DNA of 64,000 nt. Source: Skermania sp. ID1734. GTDB lineage: Bacteria; Actinomycetota; Actinomycetes; Mycobacteriales; Mycobacteriaceae. Of the stretch, positions 17,268 through 28,813 are shown piece by piece. Location of the stretch: NCBI RefSeq assembly GCF_007489285.1, contig NZ_VLIY01000001.1, positions 310,001 through 374,000 of the forward strand. The letters run 5' to 3'. How positions within the stretch are numbered: position 1 is the stretch's first letter; each line of letters begins with the position of its first letter. Made by a program: the position numbers and the translations under genes. The notes under the pieces were generated by a model, which saw only the letters and a program-made list of their open reading frames with translations, did not search any database and was not told where the DNA came from.

Positions 17268-18493
17268 TCGCTACCTCCGCTCGACGTGAACTGTGCGACC
17301 GGCATGGTCATTCGAATCTCGGTGCCCTTTCCTGGGCTCGTGCGGATTGCCACATCGCCGCCGCGCCGACAGATGCGCCCGCGAATCGATCGGGCCAGAC
17401 CGTGCCGGTCCAAACCGACGCTGTCGAGATCGAAGCCGCAGCCCCGGTCGCGGACAAAGACATTCACATTCTCGGCATCGGCCTCGGCATACAGATCGAT
17501 GTCGGGCACGCCGGAGTGCTTGGCCGCATTCACCAATGCCTCTCGGGTAGCACCGAGCAACGCGGTGAGCGCGGGTCGTGCCTGCTCCCCACCGAGCGCC
17601 TCGTCACCGACGGTGACGGCGGTGACCTTCACCCCGTACTGATCCTCGACCTCACCGGCGATCGCCCGCAGCGCCGCGGCCAAACTGGCGTGCGCGTTCT
17701 CCCCGCCGTCGAACAGCCAGGCACGCAACTCCCGCTCCTGACTGCGCGCCAAGCGCACCACCTCTTGCGGGCACTCCGACTGCCGCTGAATCAGCGCAAG
17801 CGTCTGCAGCACCGAATCATGCAGATGCGAGGCGATTTCCTCGCGTTCGGCGTTGCGAATCCGCGCCGCGCGTTCGGAATTGAGCGCTCGAACCGTGCGC
17901 AGCCACAGCGGAACCGTCAGCAGCGCCACACCGAGCAGCGTGACGGCCACCGCCAGCAATGCGGCCCCGAGGTCGTTGAGGTCGATACGGGCAAGCACCA
18001 CCACGCCGAGACCGACGACCACGAGCGTCATACCGCCGAGAATTCGCGACCAGGTCAGCACCGACGGCCGCTGCGGCAAGCCCAGCACCGAACGTGGGCC
18101 CCCCGAATCGAACTCACGCCAGACCAGCGCGGCCCCGACACCGACCACGCCGAACGGCACGATGATCTGCGCTGCGGTGCCGCTGACCAGCCAGGAAAGC
18201 CCCGCGGACACAGCCAGACCGATGAACATCACCCCGTAGGCTTGGCGCCGCTCCGCGCGCGTTGGACGCGGGCCGTCCGGCCCGCTCGGGGTGAATATCC
18301 ACAGCAGGCCGTATGCGACGATTCCCGCGCCCGCGAGTGCGTTCAGGAAGACGAACGCGACTCGCACCTTGAACACGTCGACGCCGAGGTGGTCGGCGAG
18401 GCCACCCGCGACGCCGCCGATGATCCGTCCGCCGGACCGACGCATGAGTCGTCCGTCGACCGGTTGATTCGGCGCAACAAGCAGCGGTAGCAC
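17264..18493 (-). CDS. PspC-domain sensor histidine kinase
   Basis: About 409 residues. An N-terminal PspC domain (GGRIIGGVAGGLADHLGVDV then a membrane helix) is followed by further transmembrane segments to about residue 200. Then comes a HisKA_3 dimerisation box EREEIASHLHDSVLQTLALIQ carrying the phosphorylated His, and a HATPase region REALVNAAKHSG...VRDRGCGFD. It should sense membrane or wall stress and phosphorylate the adjoining LuxR regulator. The start is uncertain: GTG at 18493 gives the usual short N-terminal lead; ATG at 18445 begins at the PspC domain. It is divergent from a second PspC-domain gene. Confidence 0.9.
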   Translation of the reverse strand: MLPLLVAPNQPVDGRLMRRSGGRIIGGVAGGLADHLGVDVFKVRVAFVFLNALAGAGIVAYGLLWIFTPSGPDGPRPTRAERRQAYGVMFIGLAVSAGLSWLVSGTAAQIIVPFGVVGVGAALVWREFDSGGPRSVLGLPQRPSVLTWSRILGGMTLVVVGLGVVVLARIDLNDLGAALLAVAVTLLGVALLTVPLWLRTVRALNSERAARIRNAEREEIASHLHDSVLQTLALIQRQSECPQEVVRLARSQERELRAWLFDGGENAHASLAAALRAIAGEVEDQYGVKVTAVTVGDEALGGEQARPALTALLGATREALVNAAKHSGVPDIDLYAEADAENVNVFVRDRGCGFDLDSVGLDRHGLARSIRGRICRRGGDVAIRTSPGKGTEIRMTMPVAQFTSSGGSE

Positions 18494-18621
18494 GCCCTCG
18501 ATACTGCCCGATTCGCCCTGACACCGGCATCCGGGTTTGCCCCGATATCGGCGCTGAACAGCGCGCAAAGATCAGGGTTACCCCCGATGTGCAGCGCCGC
18601 CCGCGCCGACAGGATTGGCTC

Positions 18622-19836
18622 ATGCCCACAAACTCGCCGCTTCCTTCGACGAAACCGAGCTTTTCCGATCAGCTGCACGAGATTTGGCGGACACGACCGA
18701 TGCGGCTGCCCGATCAAGGCCCCTTCGCCGGCGTCGCCGCTGGCATCGGTCACCGGTACGGCGTCGACCCGATCCTGGTCCGGGTCGCCTTCGTGGTCTC
18801 GACGATCTTCGGCGGCGCCGGGGTCGTGCTGTATCTGTTCGCCTGGCTGACGTTCACCAAAGCCAACGATGGAAACTCCGCCGCCGAGGCGCTGTTCGGC
18901 AAAGGCCACAGCTCGCAGTCGCAGACCACCACCATCGTGCTCATCGTCGCGCTGGCCATCGCCGTGTCCACGATGGGACCGCTGGGCATCGGCATGGGTG
19001 GATCGGGACTGATCAGCCTGGTGCTGATGCTCGGCGGCTGGTGGCTGCTCCATCAACGACAACCGCTGCCACCGCCCGCGCCGGCCATGGCCACCGGCCC
19101 AATCGGTTATTCGACGCCGACGCAGTCTGTTCGGGAAGACACCACGGTCACGGACAGCCAGCCTGAACCGTTTGGCCCGAGCCCCACGCCGCCGGACTGG
19201 GACCCATTGGGTGCGGCACCTTTCGCCTGGGACCTGCCCGAACCTGGCCCCGCGGCGCCGCCTCCGGCACCCCGTCGCCCCAAGTCGCGGTTGACCACCG
19301 TCGTCATCGGCCTGGCGATCATCGCGGCCGCGGCCACCGCCGCAGTCGGTGCCATGGGCGCGGGCTGGGTCACCGCTCCGCGGGTCGGTGCGGCTGCGTT
19401 GGCTGTCATCGGCTTCGGCCTCATCGCGGGCGCATTCGCCCGCCGCGGCCATGGCCTGCTGGTGCTGGTCTGGCCCTTGATCGGGTTCTGCGTGTTGGCA
19501 TCGGCCGTAGGACCGATCTCGGTCGATGGTGGGCGGCAATGGCGACCTGCCAACGTTGCGGAACTGCGCCCGACGTATTCGATCGAGGGCGGGGGCGCCG
19601 TGCTCGACTTGCGGTCCATTCAGCTAACGAAGGACACCACTGTGGGCCTGCACGCACGGGCGGCTGGAGTCGAGGTTCGAGTGCCGTCGGGGATGAATGT
19701 CCGCACACACTGCGATCTGGATTTCGGCGGCTGCCCGCCGGAGGGGCTCGACGGCGGCACCGACGGCACCAACGGCCCAGTGCTCACGCTCAACATCGAC
19801 GGCGGATTCGCAGGAGTGGAGATCAAACGTGGATAA
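18622..19836 (+). CDS. PspC-domain membrane protein with LiaF-like C-terminus
   Basis: A 404-residue membrane protein. The N-terminus has a PspC domain (GPFAGVAAGIGHRYGVDPILVRVAF) and a helix, followed by further helices, a proline-rich cytosolic linker (about 150-230), four more hydrophobic segments, and a C-terminal beta-rich region (VLDLRSIQLTKDTTVGLHAR, VEVRVPSGMNV) resembling the LiaF/VraT cell-wall-response domain. The start is ATG at 18622 behind AGGA. It faces the PspC histidine kinase, suggesting that the three proteins form one LiaFSR-like envelope-stress circuit. Its last codons overlap the next small membrane gene by eight bases. Confidence 0.85.
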   Translation: MPTNSPLPSTKPSFSDQLHEIWRTRPMRLPDQGPFAGVAAGIGHRYGVDPILVRVAFVVSTIFGGAGVVLYLFAWLTFTKANDGNSAAEALFGKGHSSQSQTTTIVLIVALAIAVSTMGPLGIGMGGSGLISLVLMLGGWWLLHQRQPLPPPAPAMATGPIGYSTPTQSVREDTTVTDSQPEPFGPSPTPPDWDPLGAAPFAWDLPEPGPAAPPPAPRRPKSRLTTVVIGLAIIAAAATAAVGAMGAGWVTAPRVGAAALAVIGFGLIAGAFARRGHGLLVLVWPLIGFCVLASAVGPISVDGGRQWRPANVAELRPTYSIEGGGAVLDLRSIQLTKDTTVGLHARAAGVEVRVPSGMNVRTHCDLDFGGCPPEGLDGGTDGTNGPVLTLNIDGGFAGVEIKRG

Positions 19837-20041
19837 CACCGACAACACCCAGACAACCCAGCGCAACCGCCCGTCGGCGATGCTGCTGATCTCCGGCCTG
19901 GTCGCGCTCGTAGTCAGCGCCTGGACGATGCTTGGCGCGCCAAGAATCCACGGACTGCATGTATTTCCGCTCGGCTGGGTTGTCCTCGGGGCGGCCCTGT
20001 TAGTGGGCGTCCTGCTGGTCTGCTGGCGCCCAAAAAAGTAG
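19829..20041 (+). CDS. Small two-helix membrane protein
   Basis: A 70-residue protein starting GTG within the end of the PspC/LiaF-like gene. A polar Asn/Thr/Gln-rich N-terminus (16 residues) precedes two hydrophobic helices (AMLLISGLVALVVSAW and LGWVVLGAALLVGVLLVCW), ending in a positive RPKK tail. It is translationally coupled to the upstream gene and probably belongs to the same envelope-stress unit. I do not recognise a named family. Confidence 0.7.
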   Translation: MDNTDNTQTTQRNRPSAMLLISGLVALVVSAWTMLGAPRIHGLHVFPLGWVVLGAALLVGVLLVCWRPKK

Positions 20042-20052
20042 GCCAGAAGGCA

Positions 20053-21624
20053 TTACTCCCACTCGATGGTGCCCGGCGGCTTGCTGGTCACGTCGAGCAC
20101 GACCCGGTTCACCTCCGCGACCTCGTTGGTGATCCGGGTCGAAATCCGTTCCAGCACTTCATAAGGCAGCCGTGTCCAGTCCGCGGTCATGGCGTCTTCA
20201 CTGGACACTGGCCGCAGCACGATCGGGTGCCCGTAGGTGCGGCCGTCGCCTTGCACACCGACGCTGCGCACGTCGGCGAGCAGCACCACAGGGCACTGCC
20301 AGATCTGGCGGTCCAGGCCCGCGGCGGTGAGCTCCTCACGGGCTATCGCGTCGGCTTGACGCAGCGTGGCGAGTCGATCGCGGTCCACCGCACCGACGAT
20401 CCGGATGGCCAGCCCCGGTCCTGGGAACGGCTGGCGGTTGACGATCTCCTCCGGCAACCCCAGCTGCCGGCCGACGGCGCGCACCTCGTCCTTGAACAGC
20501 AGCCGCAGCGGCTCGACCAACTCGAACTTGAGGTCCTCGGGGAGCCCGCCAACGTTGTGGTGGCTCTTGATGTTTGCGGTCCCCGTGCCGCCGCCGGATT
20601 CGACCACGTCCGGGTACAGCGTGCCCTGCACCAGGTACTCGGCACCCGAACCGCCGGTCTCACGCACGATCTCGGCCACCGCGCCCTCGAAGCTGCGAAT
20701 GAACTCGCGGCCGATGATCTTTCGCTTGGTTTCCGGGTCGGTGATGCCGTCGAGTTCGCCGAGAAAGGTGTCCACCGCATCCACGGTGACGAGCTGTGCC
20801 CCGGTGGCCGCGACGAAGTCCTGCTCGACCTGCTCGCGTTCACCCGCGCGCAGCAGCCCGTGGTCGACGAAGACACAGGTCAGCCGGTCGCCGATGGCTC
20901 GCTGCACCAGCGCAGCGGCGACCGCCGAATCCACACCGCCCGACAGGCCGCAAATCGCGTGGCCGTCACCGATCTGCTCGCGAACCTGCGCGACAAGTTG
21001 CTCGGCGATGTTTGCCGCCGTCCACGTCGGCCGGATTCCGGCGACCTCCCGCAAGAAACGGGTGAGGACGTGCTGGCCGTGGGGTGAATGCAAGACCTCC
21101 GGGTGGTACTGGACGCCGGCGAGTCGGCGCCTGCGGTCCTCGAAGGCCGCCACCGGTGCTCCCGGCGTAGTTGCCGTGACGTCGAACCCGGCCGGGGCCT
21201 CGACGACGGCGTCACCGTGGCTCATCCACACCGGCTGCCGCTCGGGCAGGCCACCGTGCAGCAGTCCGCCGTCGACGCTCATCTCCGTGCGGCCGTATTC
21301 GCGGGTGCCCGTCTGCGCGACGCTGCCGCCGAGCGCCTGCGCCATCGCCTGGAACCCGTAGCAGATGCCGAAGACCGGCACGTCGAGGTCGAACACTCGC
21401 GGGTCGAGTTGCGGCGCGCCCTCGGCGTAGACGCTGGACGGTCCGCCGGACAGCACGATCGCCGAGGGCTTTTTGGCGGCCAGTTCCTCGATCGTGGCGT
21501 TGTGCGGCACGACCTCCGAGTACACGCTCGCCTCACGCACACGACGGGCGATCAGCTGTGCGTACTGGGCGCCGAAGTCGATGACGAGGACTGGGCCGGT
21601 TACCTGGGTTGCTGGCACCGGCAC
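20053..21624 (-). CDS. guaA: GMP synthase (glutamine-hydrolysing)
   Basis: A 523-residue two-domain enzyme converting XMP to GMP using ATP and glutamine. The class I glutaminase has catalytic C88 in FGICYGFQ and the His/Glu pair in QYHPEV; the ATP-pyrophosphatase P-loop is [11 protein letters not shown] near residue 230; the C-terminal dimerisation domain ends KPPGTIEWE. The gene is a near neighbour of guaB and guaB3 on the same strand, so IMP-to-GMP genes are clustered. Confidence 0.97.
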   Translation of the reverse strand: MPVPATQVTGPVLVIDFGAQYAQLIARRVREASVYSEVVPHNATIEELAAKKPSAIVLSGGPSSVYAEGAPQLDPRVFDLDVPVFGICYGFQAMAQALGGSVAQTGTREYGRTEMSVDGGLLHGGLPERQPVWMSHGDAVVEAPAGFDVTATTPGAPVAAFEDRRRRLAGVQYHPEVLHSPHGQHVLTRFLREVAGIRPTWTAANIAEQLVAQVREQIGDGHAICGLSGGVDSAVAAALVQRAIGDRLTCVFVDHGLLRAGEREQVEQDFVAATGAQLVTVDAVDTFLGELDGITDPETKRKIIGREFIRSFEGAVAEIVRETGGSGAEYLVQGTLYPDVVESGGGTGTANIKSHHNVGGLPEDLKFELVEPLRLLFKDEVRAVGRQLGLPEEIVNRQPFPGPGLAIRIVGAVDRDRLATLRQADAIAREELTAAGLDRQIWQCPVVLLADVRSVGVQGDGRTYGHPIVLRPVSSEDAMTADWTRLPYEVLERISTRITNEVAEVNRVVLDVTSKPPGTIEWE

Positions 21625-21652
21625 AGTCTAGTGGCCGCTAAACCGGCGCCGA

Positions 21653-23386
21653 TCAGGCCGACTTGATCTCCACAATGGGCAGTTTCAACGCGCCGGGCGC
21701 ATCGGCGGGCACCACGGGATGGTTCGGCGCGACCGGGTTGATCCGTCGGTACGGTTCGCCCGGATCTGGACGCAGATCCTTTTCGCCCTTGTTCGGCCAC
21801 AGCGCCGACGCGCGCTCGGCCTGCGACACGATGGTCAGTGATGGATTGACGCCCAGGTTCGCCGACACCGAGGCGCCGTCGTGCACGCTCAACGTCGGAT
21901 AGCCATATACGCGGTGGTACGGGTCGATGACGCCATGTTCGGGATCCGCGCCGATCGCAGCACCGCCGAGGAAGTGCGCCGTCAACGGAATGTTGAACGC
22001 CTCGCCCCACGTTCCGCCGGCGAGACCGTCGATCTTCTTCGCGATGCGACGGGTGGCCTCGTTGCCGACCGGAATCCAGGTCGGGTTCGGCTGACCATGT
22101 CCTTGCTTGCTTGACAGCTTTCGCCCGAACACGCCCCGTTTCGTGAATGTCGTGATCGAGTTGTCGAGGTGCTGCATCACCAGCGCGATGATGGTGCGCT
22201 CACTCCAGTTCTTCACGGTCAGAAACCGGGCAGCGTTCAGCGGATGCACGATGAACAGGAACAGCAGCTTCAGCCAGCGCGGAATTCGCCCGCCGCCATC
22301 CGTCATCAAGGTCTGCAGCAGACCCATCGAGTTGGAACCCTTGCCGTACCGAACCGGCTCGATATGAGTATCAGAGGTGGGATGGAACGACGAGGTGATC
22401 GCGACGCCCTTGGTGAGGTCCAGGTTTGGGTCGACCTTGCGTTTGGCCGCGCCCAGGATCGACTCCGAGTTGGTGCGGGTCAGCACGCCGAGACGGTCGG
22501 ACATATTGGGCAGCACGCCCTGATCACGCATCTTGAACAGTAGATTCTGGGTGCCCCAGGTTCCGGCCGCCAGCACCACATGGGCCGCGGTGTAGGTGTG
22601 CGGCTTCTTGCGCACCCAGGCGCCGGTGCGTTCGGTGGCCACGTCCCAGGTGCCGTCCGGCATGGGGTGGATGGCCGTGACGGTAGTGAGCGGAATGATC
22701 TGTGCGCCGGCCTTTTCCGCGAGGCCAAGGTAGTTCTTCAGCAAGGTGTTCTTGGCGCCGTGCCGGCAGCCCGTCATGCATTCGCCGCATTCGATGCAGC
22801 CGGTGCGGTCGGGGCCCACCCCGCCGAAGTACGGGTCCGGCACCGTCTTGCCGGGCTCGCCGAAGAACACACCCACCGGCGTTTGCACGAAGGTGTCGCC
22901 GACACCCATGTCATCGGCGACGGACTTGATGATCTCGTCGGCTGGCGTCATGTGCGGGTTGCGGACCACCCCGAGCATGCGCTGTGCCTGCTCGTAGTAC
23001 GGGCTGAGCTCGTCGTGCCAGTCGGTGATGTGTGCCCACTGCTGGTCGTTGAAGAACGGTGCCGGCGGCTTGTAGAGCGTGTTCGCGTAGTTGAGCGAGC
23101 CGCCGCCCACACCTGCTCCGGCCAGGATGAGGCAGTCGCGTAACAGATGAATGCGCTGGATGCCGTAGCAGCCGAGCTTCGGCGCCCAGATGAACTGGCG
23201 CAGGTGCCAGCTGTTCTTGGCGAACTCGTTGTCGGCGAAACGACGACCCGCCTCGAGCACGCCGACGCGGTAGCCCTTCTCCACCAAACGCAGTGCGGTC
23301 ACGCTGCCGCCGAATCCTGACCCGACGATCAGCACATCGAAGTCGGTCGCCCGCTTGTCAGGCGTTGCCGCATCCGTCTCACCCAT
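21653..23386 (-). CDS. choD: GMC-family oxidoreductase, ChoD-type
   Basis: A 577-residue flavoprotein with an N-terminal FAD motif VLIVGSGFGGSVTALRL, a GAGVGGGSLNYAN segment and the late AHFLGGAAIG and VSANLGVNPSLTI motifs of the family. A ferredoxin-like cysteine cluster GCIECGECMTGCRHGAKNT sits in the middle, as in mycobacterial ChoD. The start is ATG at 23386 behind GGAAAGG. In M. tuberculosis the gene (Rv3409c) is annotated as cholesterol oxidase, but its true substrate is uncertain. It follows guaB3 directly. Confidence 0.88.
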   Translation of the reverse strand: MGETDAATPDKRATDFDVLIVGSGFGGSVTALRLVEKGYRVGVLEAGRRFADNEFAKNSWHLRQFIWAPKLGCYGIQRIHLLRDCLILAGAGVGGGSLNYANTLYKPPAPFFNDQQWAHITDWHDELSPYYEQAQRMLGVVRNPHMTPADEIIKSVADDMGVGDTFVQTPVGVFFGEPGKTVPDPYFGGVGPDRTGCIECGECMTGCRHGAKNTLLKNYLGLAEKAGAQIIPLTTVTAIHPMPDGTWDVATERTGAWVRKKPHTYTAAHVVLAAGTWGTQNLLFKMRDQGVLPNMSDRLGVLTRTNSESILGAAKRKVDPNLDLTKGVAITSSFHPTSDTHIEPVRYGKGSNSMGLLQTLMTDGGGRIPRWLKLLFLFIVHPLNAARFLTVKNWSERTIIALVMQHLDNSITTFTKRGVFGRKLSSKQGHGQPNPTWIPVGNEATRRIAKKIDGLAGGTWGEAFNIPLTAHFLGGAAIGADPEHGVIDPYHRVYGYPTLSVHDGASVSANLGVNPSLTIVSQAERASALWPNKGEKDLRPDPGEPYRRINPVAPNHPVVPADAPGALKLPIVEIKSA

Positions 23387-23470
23387 GACCGGCCTTTCCG
23401 TTGTCGACCAACCGTTCACAGCGAGTATGTACCGCACGTCACACGAATGGGCGAATAAGGCCAACCTCAA

Positions 23471-24604
23471 TCAGGCGCGGACGGCAAGCCCGACCTTTTG
23501 GAACTCCTTGAGGTCGGAGTAACCGGCCTTCGCCATGGATCGGCGCAGCCCGCCGACGAGGTTGAGCGAGCCGAAGGGATCGTTCGACGGCCCGTTCAGC
23601 ACCTGCTGCAAGCTGTGTGTCTCGTCGAATGCGACCGGCAGAAGGGCACCGCGCGGCAGCGACGGGTGGGCGGCAGCCGACGGCCAGTACCAGCCACGGC
23701 CCGGCGATTCGGCCGCCAACGCGAGCGGCGCACCCAGGACGGCGGCGTCGGCACCGCACGCGATCGCCTTGGCCAACTGGCCCGAAGACGCGATGTCGCC
23801 GTCGGCGATGACGTGCACGTACCGCCCGCCGGTCTCGTCCAAGTAGTCGCGCCGGGCGGCGGCCGCGTCGGCGATGGCGGTGGCCATCGGCACTCCCATG
23901 CCGAGTACCTCGCCGGAGGTCGTCGCACCGGCCAGTGAGCCGTAACCGACGATCACGCCCGCCGCTCCGGTACGCATGAGGTGCAGGGCGGTCCGATGGT
24001 CGCTGACGCCGCCGGCCACGACCGGAACGTCGAGCTCGGCGATGAACGTCTTGAGATTCAGCGGCTCATCACCACCCACATGTTCAGCGGAAATGATGGT
24101 GCCGTGAATGACGAGCAGGTCGATACCGGCCTGTACGAGAGCCGGAGTGAGCACGCGCGCATTCTGTGGCGAAACCCGGACCGCAGTGGTGACGCCGGAA
24201 TCGCGGACCTGCGCGACCGCGGCGGCGAGGAGATCCGGCTGCAACGGCGCCGCATGTAACTCCTGCAACAGCGTGATCGTCGCGTCGACATCAGCGTCGG
24301 ACTCGGCCACCTCGATCAGCTTGTCGATCTTGGCCTCGACGTCAGCATGCCGGGCCCACAGCCCTTCGCCGTTGAGGACGCCCAGTCCGCCGGCCCGGCC
24401 CAGCTCGATCGCGGACGCCGGCGACATGATCGCGTCGGTGGGATGGGCCAGGATCGGAATCTCGAACCGGTAGGCGTCGAGCTGCCAGGCGGTGGAGACC
24501 AACTGCGACGAACGGGTGCGCCGTGACGGCACGATGTCCACGTCGTCCAACTCGTAAGTGCGTCGGGCTGTGCGGCCCATGCCGATCTCAACGAGGTCGC
24601 GCAC
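23471..24604 (-). CDS. guaB3: GuaB3-family IMP dehydrogenase-related protein
   Basis: A 377-residue TIM-barrel protein of the IMPDH/GMP reductase superfamily without CBS domains. It begins MGRTARRTYELDDVDIVPSRRT and contains the nucleotide-binding TGAAGVIVGYG region and the VHVIADGDI strand. Actinobacterial GuaB3 proteins were long of unknown function; a cyanobacterial member has been reported as a GMP reductase, so a role in GMP-to-IMP recycling is possible here. The GTG start lies after a short repeat array separating it from guaB. Confidence 0.88.
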   Translation of the reverse strand: MRDLVEIGMGRTARRTYELDDVDIVPSRRTRSSQLVSTAWQLDAYRFEIPILAHPTDAIMSPASAIELGRAGGLGVLNGEGLWARHADVEAKIDKLIEVAESDADVDATITLLQELHAAPLQPDLLAAAVAQVRDSGVTTAVRVSPQNARVLTPALVQAGIDLLVIHGTIISAEHVGGDEPLNLKTFIAELDVPVVAGGVSDHRTALHLMRTGAAGVIVGYGSLAGATTSGEVLGMGVPMATAIADAAAARRDYLDETGGRYVHVIADGDIASSGQLAKAIACGADAAVLGAPLALAAESPGRGWYWPSAAAHPSLPRGALLPVAFDETHSLQQVLNGPSNDPFGSLNLVGGLRRSMAKAGYSDLKEFQKVGLAVRA

Positions 24605-24618
24605 GCGTATCCTCTCTG

Positions 24619-24673
24619 CCGTTTTGAATGAGCGCTGCGGTTTGAATGAGCGCTGCCGTTCGAAGGAGCGCTG
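24619..24673 (-). repeat. Three tandem 18-19 bp repeats between guaB and guaB3
   Basis: Three head-to-tail copies: CCGTTTTGAATGAGCGCTG, CGGTTTGAATGAGCGCTG and CCGTTCGAAGGAGCGCTG. Each ends with the self-complementary AGCGCT core. The array fills most of the 87-bp gap between the guaB stop and the guaB3 start. Confidence 0.8.
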
Positions 24674-24691
24674 CCGTGGTGGCAGTTCGCG

Positions 24692-26889
<2,198 letters not shown>

Positions 26890-26910
26890 GAAGTTATAGC
26901 CCAAACAGCG

Positions 26911-26937
26911 CAAAGGCCCGCCATCGGCGGGCCTTTG
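26911..26937. terminator. Bidirectional intrinsic terminator
   Basis: A perfect 12-bp stem (CAAAGGCCCGCC / GGCGGGCCTTTG) with a three-base ATC loop lies between the convergent DUF5319 and rsdA genes. The stem ends are AAAG/CTTT, giving a short T tract on either strand, so it can serve both genes. Confidence 0.9.
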
Positions 26938-26962
26938 TCGTGATAAAAGCTAGTGAGCGCTA

Positions 26963-28054
26963 TCAGGGGACGACGGACGACGTCGCCGCGGACTGCTGCT
27001 GGGTCTGCTGTTGTTTCGTCTGCTGTTGTTTCGTCTGTTCTTGCGTCGTTGACACCGGCACCGATGCCGGCGTGGTCGGTGCGGTCTGCTCGCTCGCGGA
27101 GTCCGACTTGGTGCCCGTCGCCGGTGCGGTAGACCCCTCGGTCGCAGTCGACGGCGCGGTCTGCGCCGGCGCGGACTGACCAGTGCTCTCAGTGACGATA
27201 CTGGTCGGCAGTCCGGGAATCGTGGGCAGCGACGGCAGGGTCGGCAGTCCAGGTGGCAGCGGCAGCACCGGACCGGCACTCGTCGGCGCGCTTGCCGGCG
27301 TTGTCGCCGAGGCGCCGTTCGACTGGCCACTGGTGGCCGATGCTGAGGTCCCGCTGGTTGCCGACGACGGCGCCGTCGAGGCCGCGGGAGCTCCCGGCAG
27401 CACTGGCAGTTGCTTCTTGAGCTGATCCATCAAGTCGTTGAAGCGCTTCACCAGGTCATCGTGCTGCGATGGGTCCTTGACGTCCGGAATGCGGGTCTGG
27501 ACGCTGTCGAGGTGCTGCTTGGCCTGAATCGGGTCGCCCTGGCTGATCAATTGCCGGGCCTGGTCGAGATCGTTGGTCGCATCGAGGTTGGCCATAGTGG
27601 AATCGGCCTGCTCGGAGAAGACGACCTGCTTGACCTTCCACAGCGGGTCGCCGGGGCTTGCGTTGTAGGAGAAGGCCGTCATGCCACCGACGACGACCGC
27701 TATTGCGGCCGCGGCGCCGAGGATGGGACGGACGAGGCGCAGCCGGGGACCACCGACGGTCCGGGCCTGCCGCGCGCCGATCTCCTGGTTGACGAGTGCG
27801 ACGATTTCATCGAGATCCGGACCGGCTGGCATCGGTGGCGTGACGATCTCTGCGCGCCAGTTCGCCAGCAGTGCGGCGACCTGGAACTCCTCGGAGCTAC
27901 CGGTGGCAACCGGACCATCGCCAGCGATCGCGTCGATCAGCTCGTCATCGCGCCGAACGGCCGCGATGTCTACTGGGCCGCTGTCGCCGCTCATGCCGGC
28001 GTAGGGATCTACGCGCCGCGATCCGTTGTTGCCGCGCTTGTTGTCCCTAGCCAT
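26963..28054 (-). CDS. rsdA: Anti-sigma-D factor RsdA
   Basis: A 363-residue membrane anti-sigma factor. The cytosolic N-terminus with the SigD-binding region (DDELIDAIAGDGP, about 36-48, and LDEIVALVNQEIGARQ) is followed by a single helix at about 108-128. Outside lies a conserved segment GDPLWKVKQVVFSEQAD with helices rich in Gln/Lys/Asp, then a long Pro/Ser/Thr/Gln-rich tail. The ATG start overlaps the sigD stop by eight bases. It should hold SigD at the membrane until proteolysed. The tail ends in a KQQQT repeat. Confidence 0.92.
   Translation of the reverse strand: MARDNKRGNNGSRRVDPYAGMSGDSGPVDIAAVRRDDELIDAIAGDGPVATGSSEEFQVAALLANWRAEIVTPPMPAGPDLDEIVALVNQEIGARQARTVGGPRLRLVRPILGAAAAIAVVVGGMTAFSYNASPGDPLWKVKQVVFSEQADSTMANLDATNDLDQARQLISQGDPIQAKQHLDSVQTRIPDVKDPSQHDDLVKRFNDLMDQLKKQLPVLPGAPAASTAPSSATSGTSASATSGQSNGASATTPASAPTSAGPVLPLPPGLPTLPSLPTIPGLPTSIVTESTGQSAPAQTAPSTATEGSTAPATGTKSDSASEQTAPTTPASVPVSTTQEQTKQQQTKQQQTQQQSAATSSVVP
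27005..27034 (-). repeat. 15-bp exact tandem duplication in rsdA
   Basis: CTGCTGTTGTTTCGT occurs twice in direct succession and a degenerate third unit follows. It keeps frame and encodes the repeated TKQQQ units of the RsdA tail, so it is a coding repeat that could vary in copy number. Confidence 0.8.
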
Positions 28055-28625
28055 ACATCTCACCTGCCTTCGCAACCTGGGCCCTGAGCTTCGCCATGGC
28101 CCTGTGCTGGGCCACCCGAACAGCTCCTGCGGTACTTCCAACGGCGGTTGCCGTTTCCTCGGCTGACAGACCCATGAGGACTCGAAGAATCAGAATCTCT
28201 CGATGCTTGTCCGGAAGTGTCGCCAACAGTGATTTCATCTGTCTGCTCGCCTCCGAGTCGAGAGCCTGTTGCTCCGGCCCGTTCTCCATGGATATGACAT
28301 CTGGTACTTCGGCCATCGAGTCCGCCTTGTTACGCCCGGCGTTGCGATGCGCGTCCGCGACCTTGTGTGAAGCAATTCCGTATACAAACGCCATGAATGG
28401 CCTGCCCTGGTCTTGATACCGAGGCAATGCGGTCATCACGGCGAGGCATACCTCCTGCGCCACGTCATCTGCAGAGAGTTGCCCACGCTCTGCAGACCCG
28501 ACCCTGGCTCTGCAATAGCGCACAACCAATGGCCGGATAATCTCTAAAACCTGGGCTAAAGAGGATCTGTCGCCCTGCGCTGCGGCAGCGACGGCGGAGT
28601 CCAACTCCTCACCCGTATTAGTCAT
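28047..28625 (-). CDS. sigD: ECF RNA polymerase sigma factor SigD
   Basis: A 192-residue ECF sigma factor. Region 2 includes LSADDVAQEVCLAVMTALPRY and FMAFVYGIASHKVADAHR; region 4 is LPDKHREILILRVLMGLSAEE with the recognition helix GAVRVAQHRAMAKLR. The start is ATG at 28625; an alternative GTG fourteen codons earlier lacks support. It is cotranscribed with and overlaps rsdA. In mycobacteria SigD acts in stationary phase and is part of the stringent-response output. Confidence 0.94.
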   Translation of the reverse strand: MTNTGEELDSAVAAAAQGDRSSLAQVLEIIRPLVVRYCRARVGSAERGQLSADDVAQEVCLAVMTALPRYQDQGRPFMAFVYGIASHKVADAHRNAGRNKADSMAEVPDVISMENGPEQQALDSEASRQMKSLLATLPDKHREILILRVLMGLSAEETATAVGSTAGAVRVAQHRAMAKLRAQVAKAGEMYG

Positions 28626-28722
28626 CGTTAGAGAATTTCCTGGCGTTACAGTGGCGCTCACCCGCACCGCGCGTGCTGGGCAACGTGGTCACTTTGCGGG
28701 CACCCTCCCCGATCGGGCGTGC

Positions 28723-28739
28723 TTCCACGAACCGTGGAA
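28723..28739. repeat. 7-bp inverted repeat upstream of sigD
   Basis: TTCCACG-AAC-CGTGGAA lies between the end of the Rv3415c-like gene and sigD. It could be an operator or a short terminator hairpin; no T tract follows on either strand. Confidence 0.4.
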
Positions 28740-28813
28740 CGTACCTAACAATAGCCACCGTTGCGCCGCCTCCAACGAACCCGCTCGGGCGTGCGTCGGG
28801 AAAATGATCCGAA

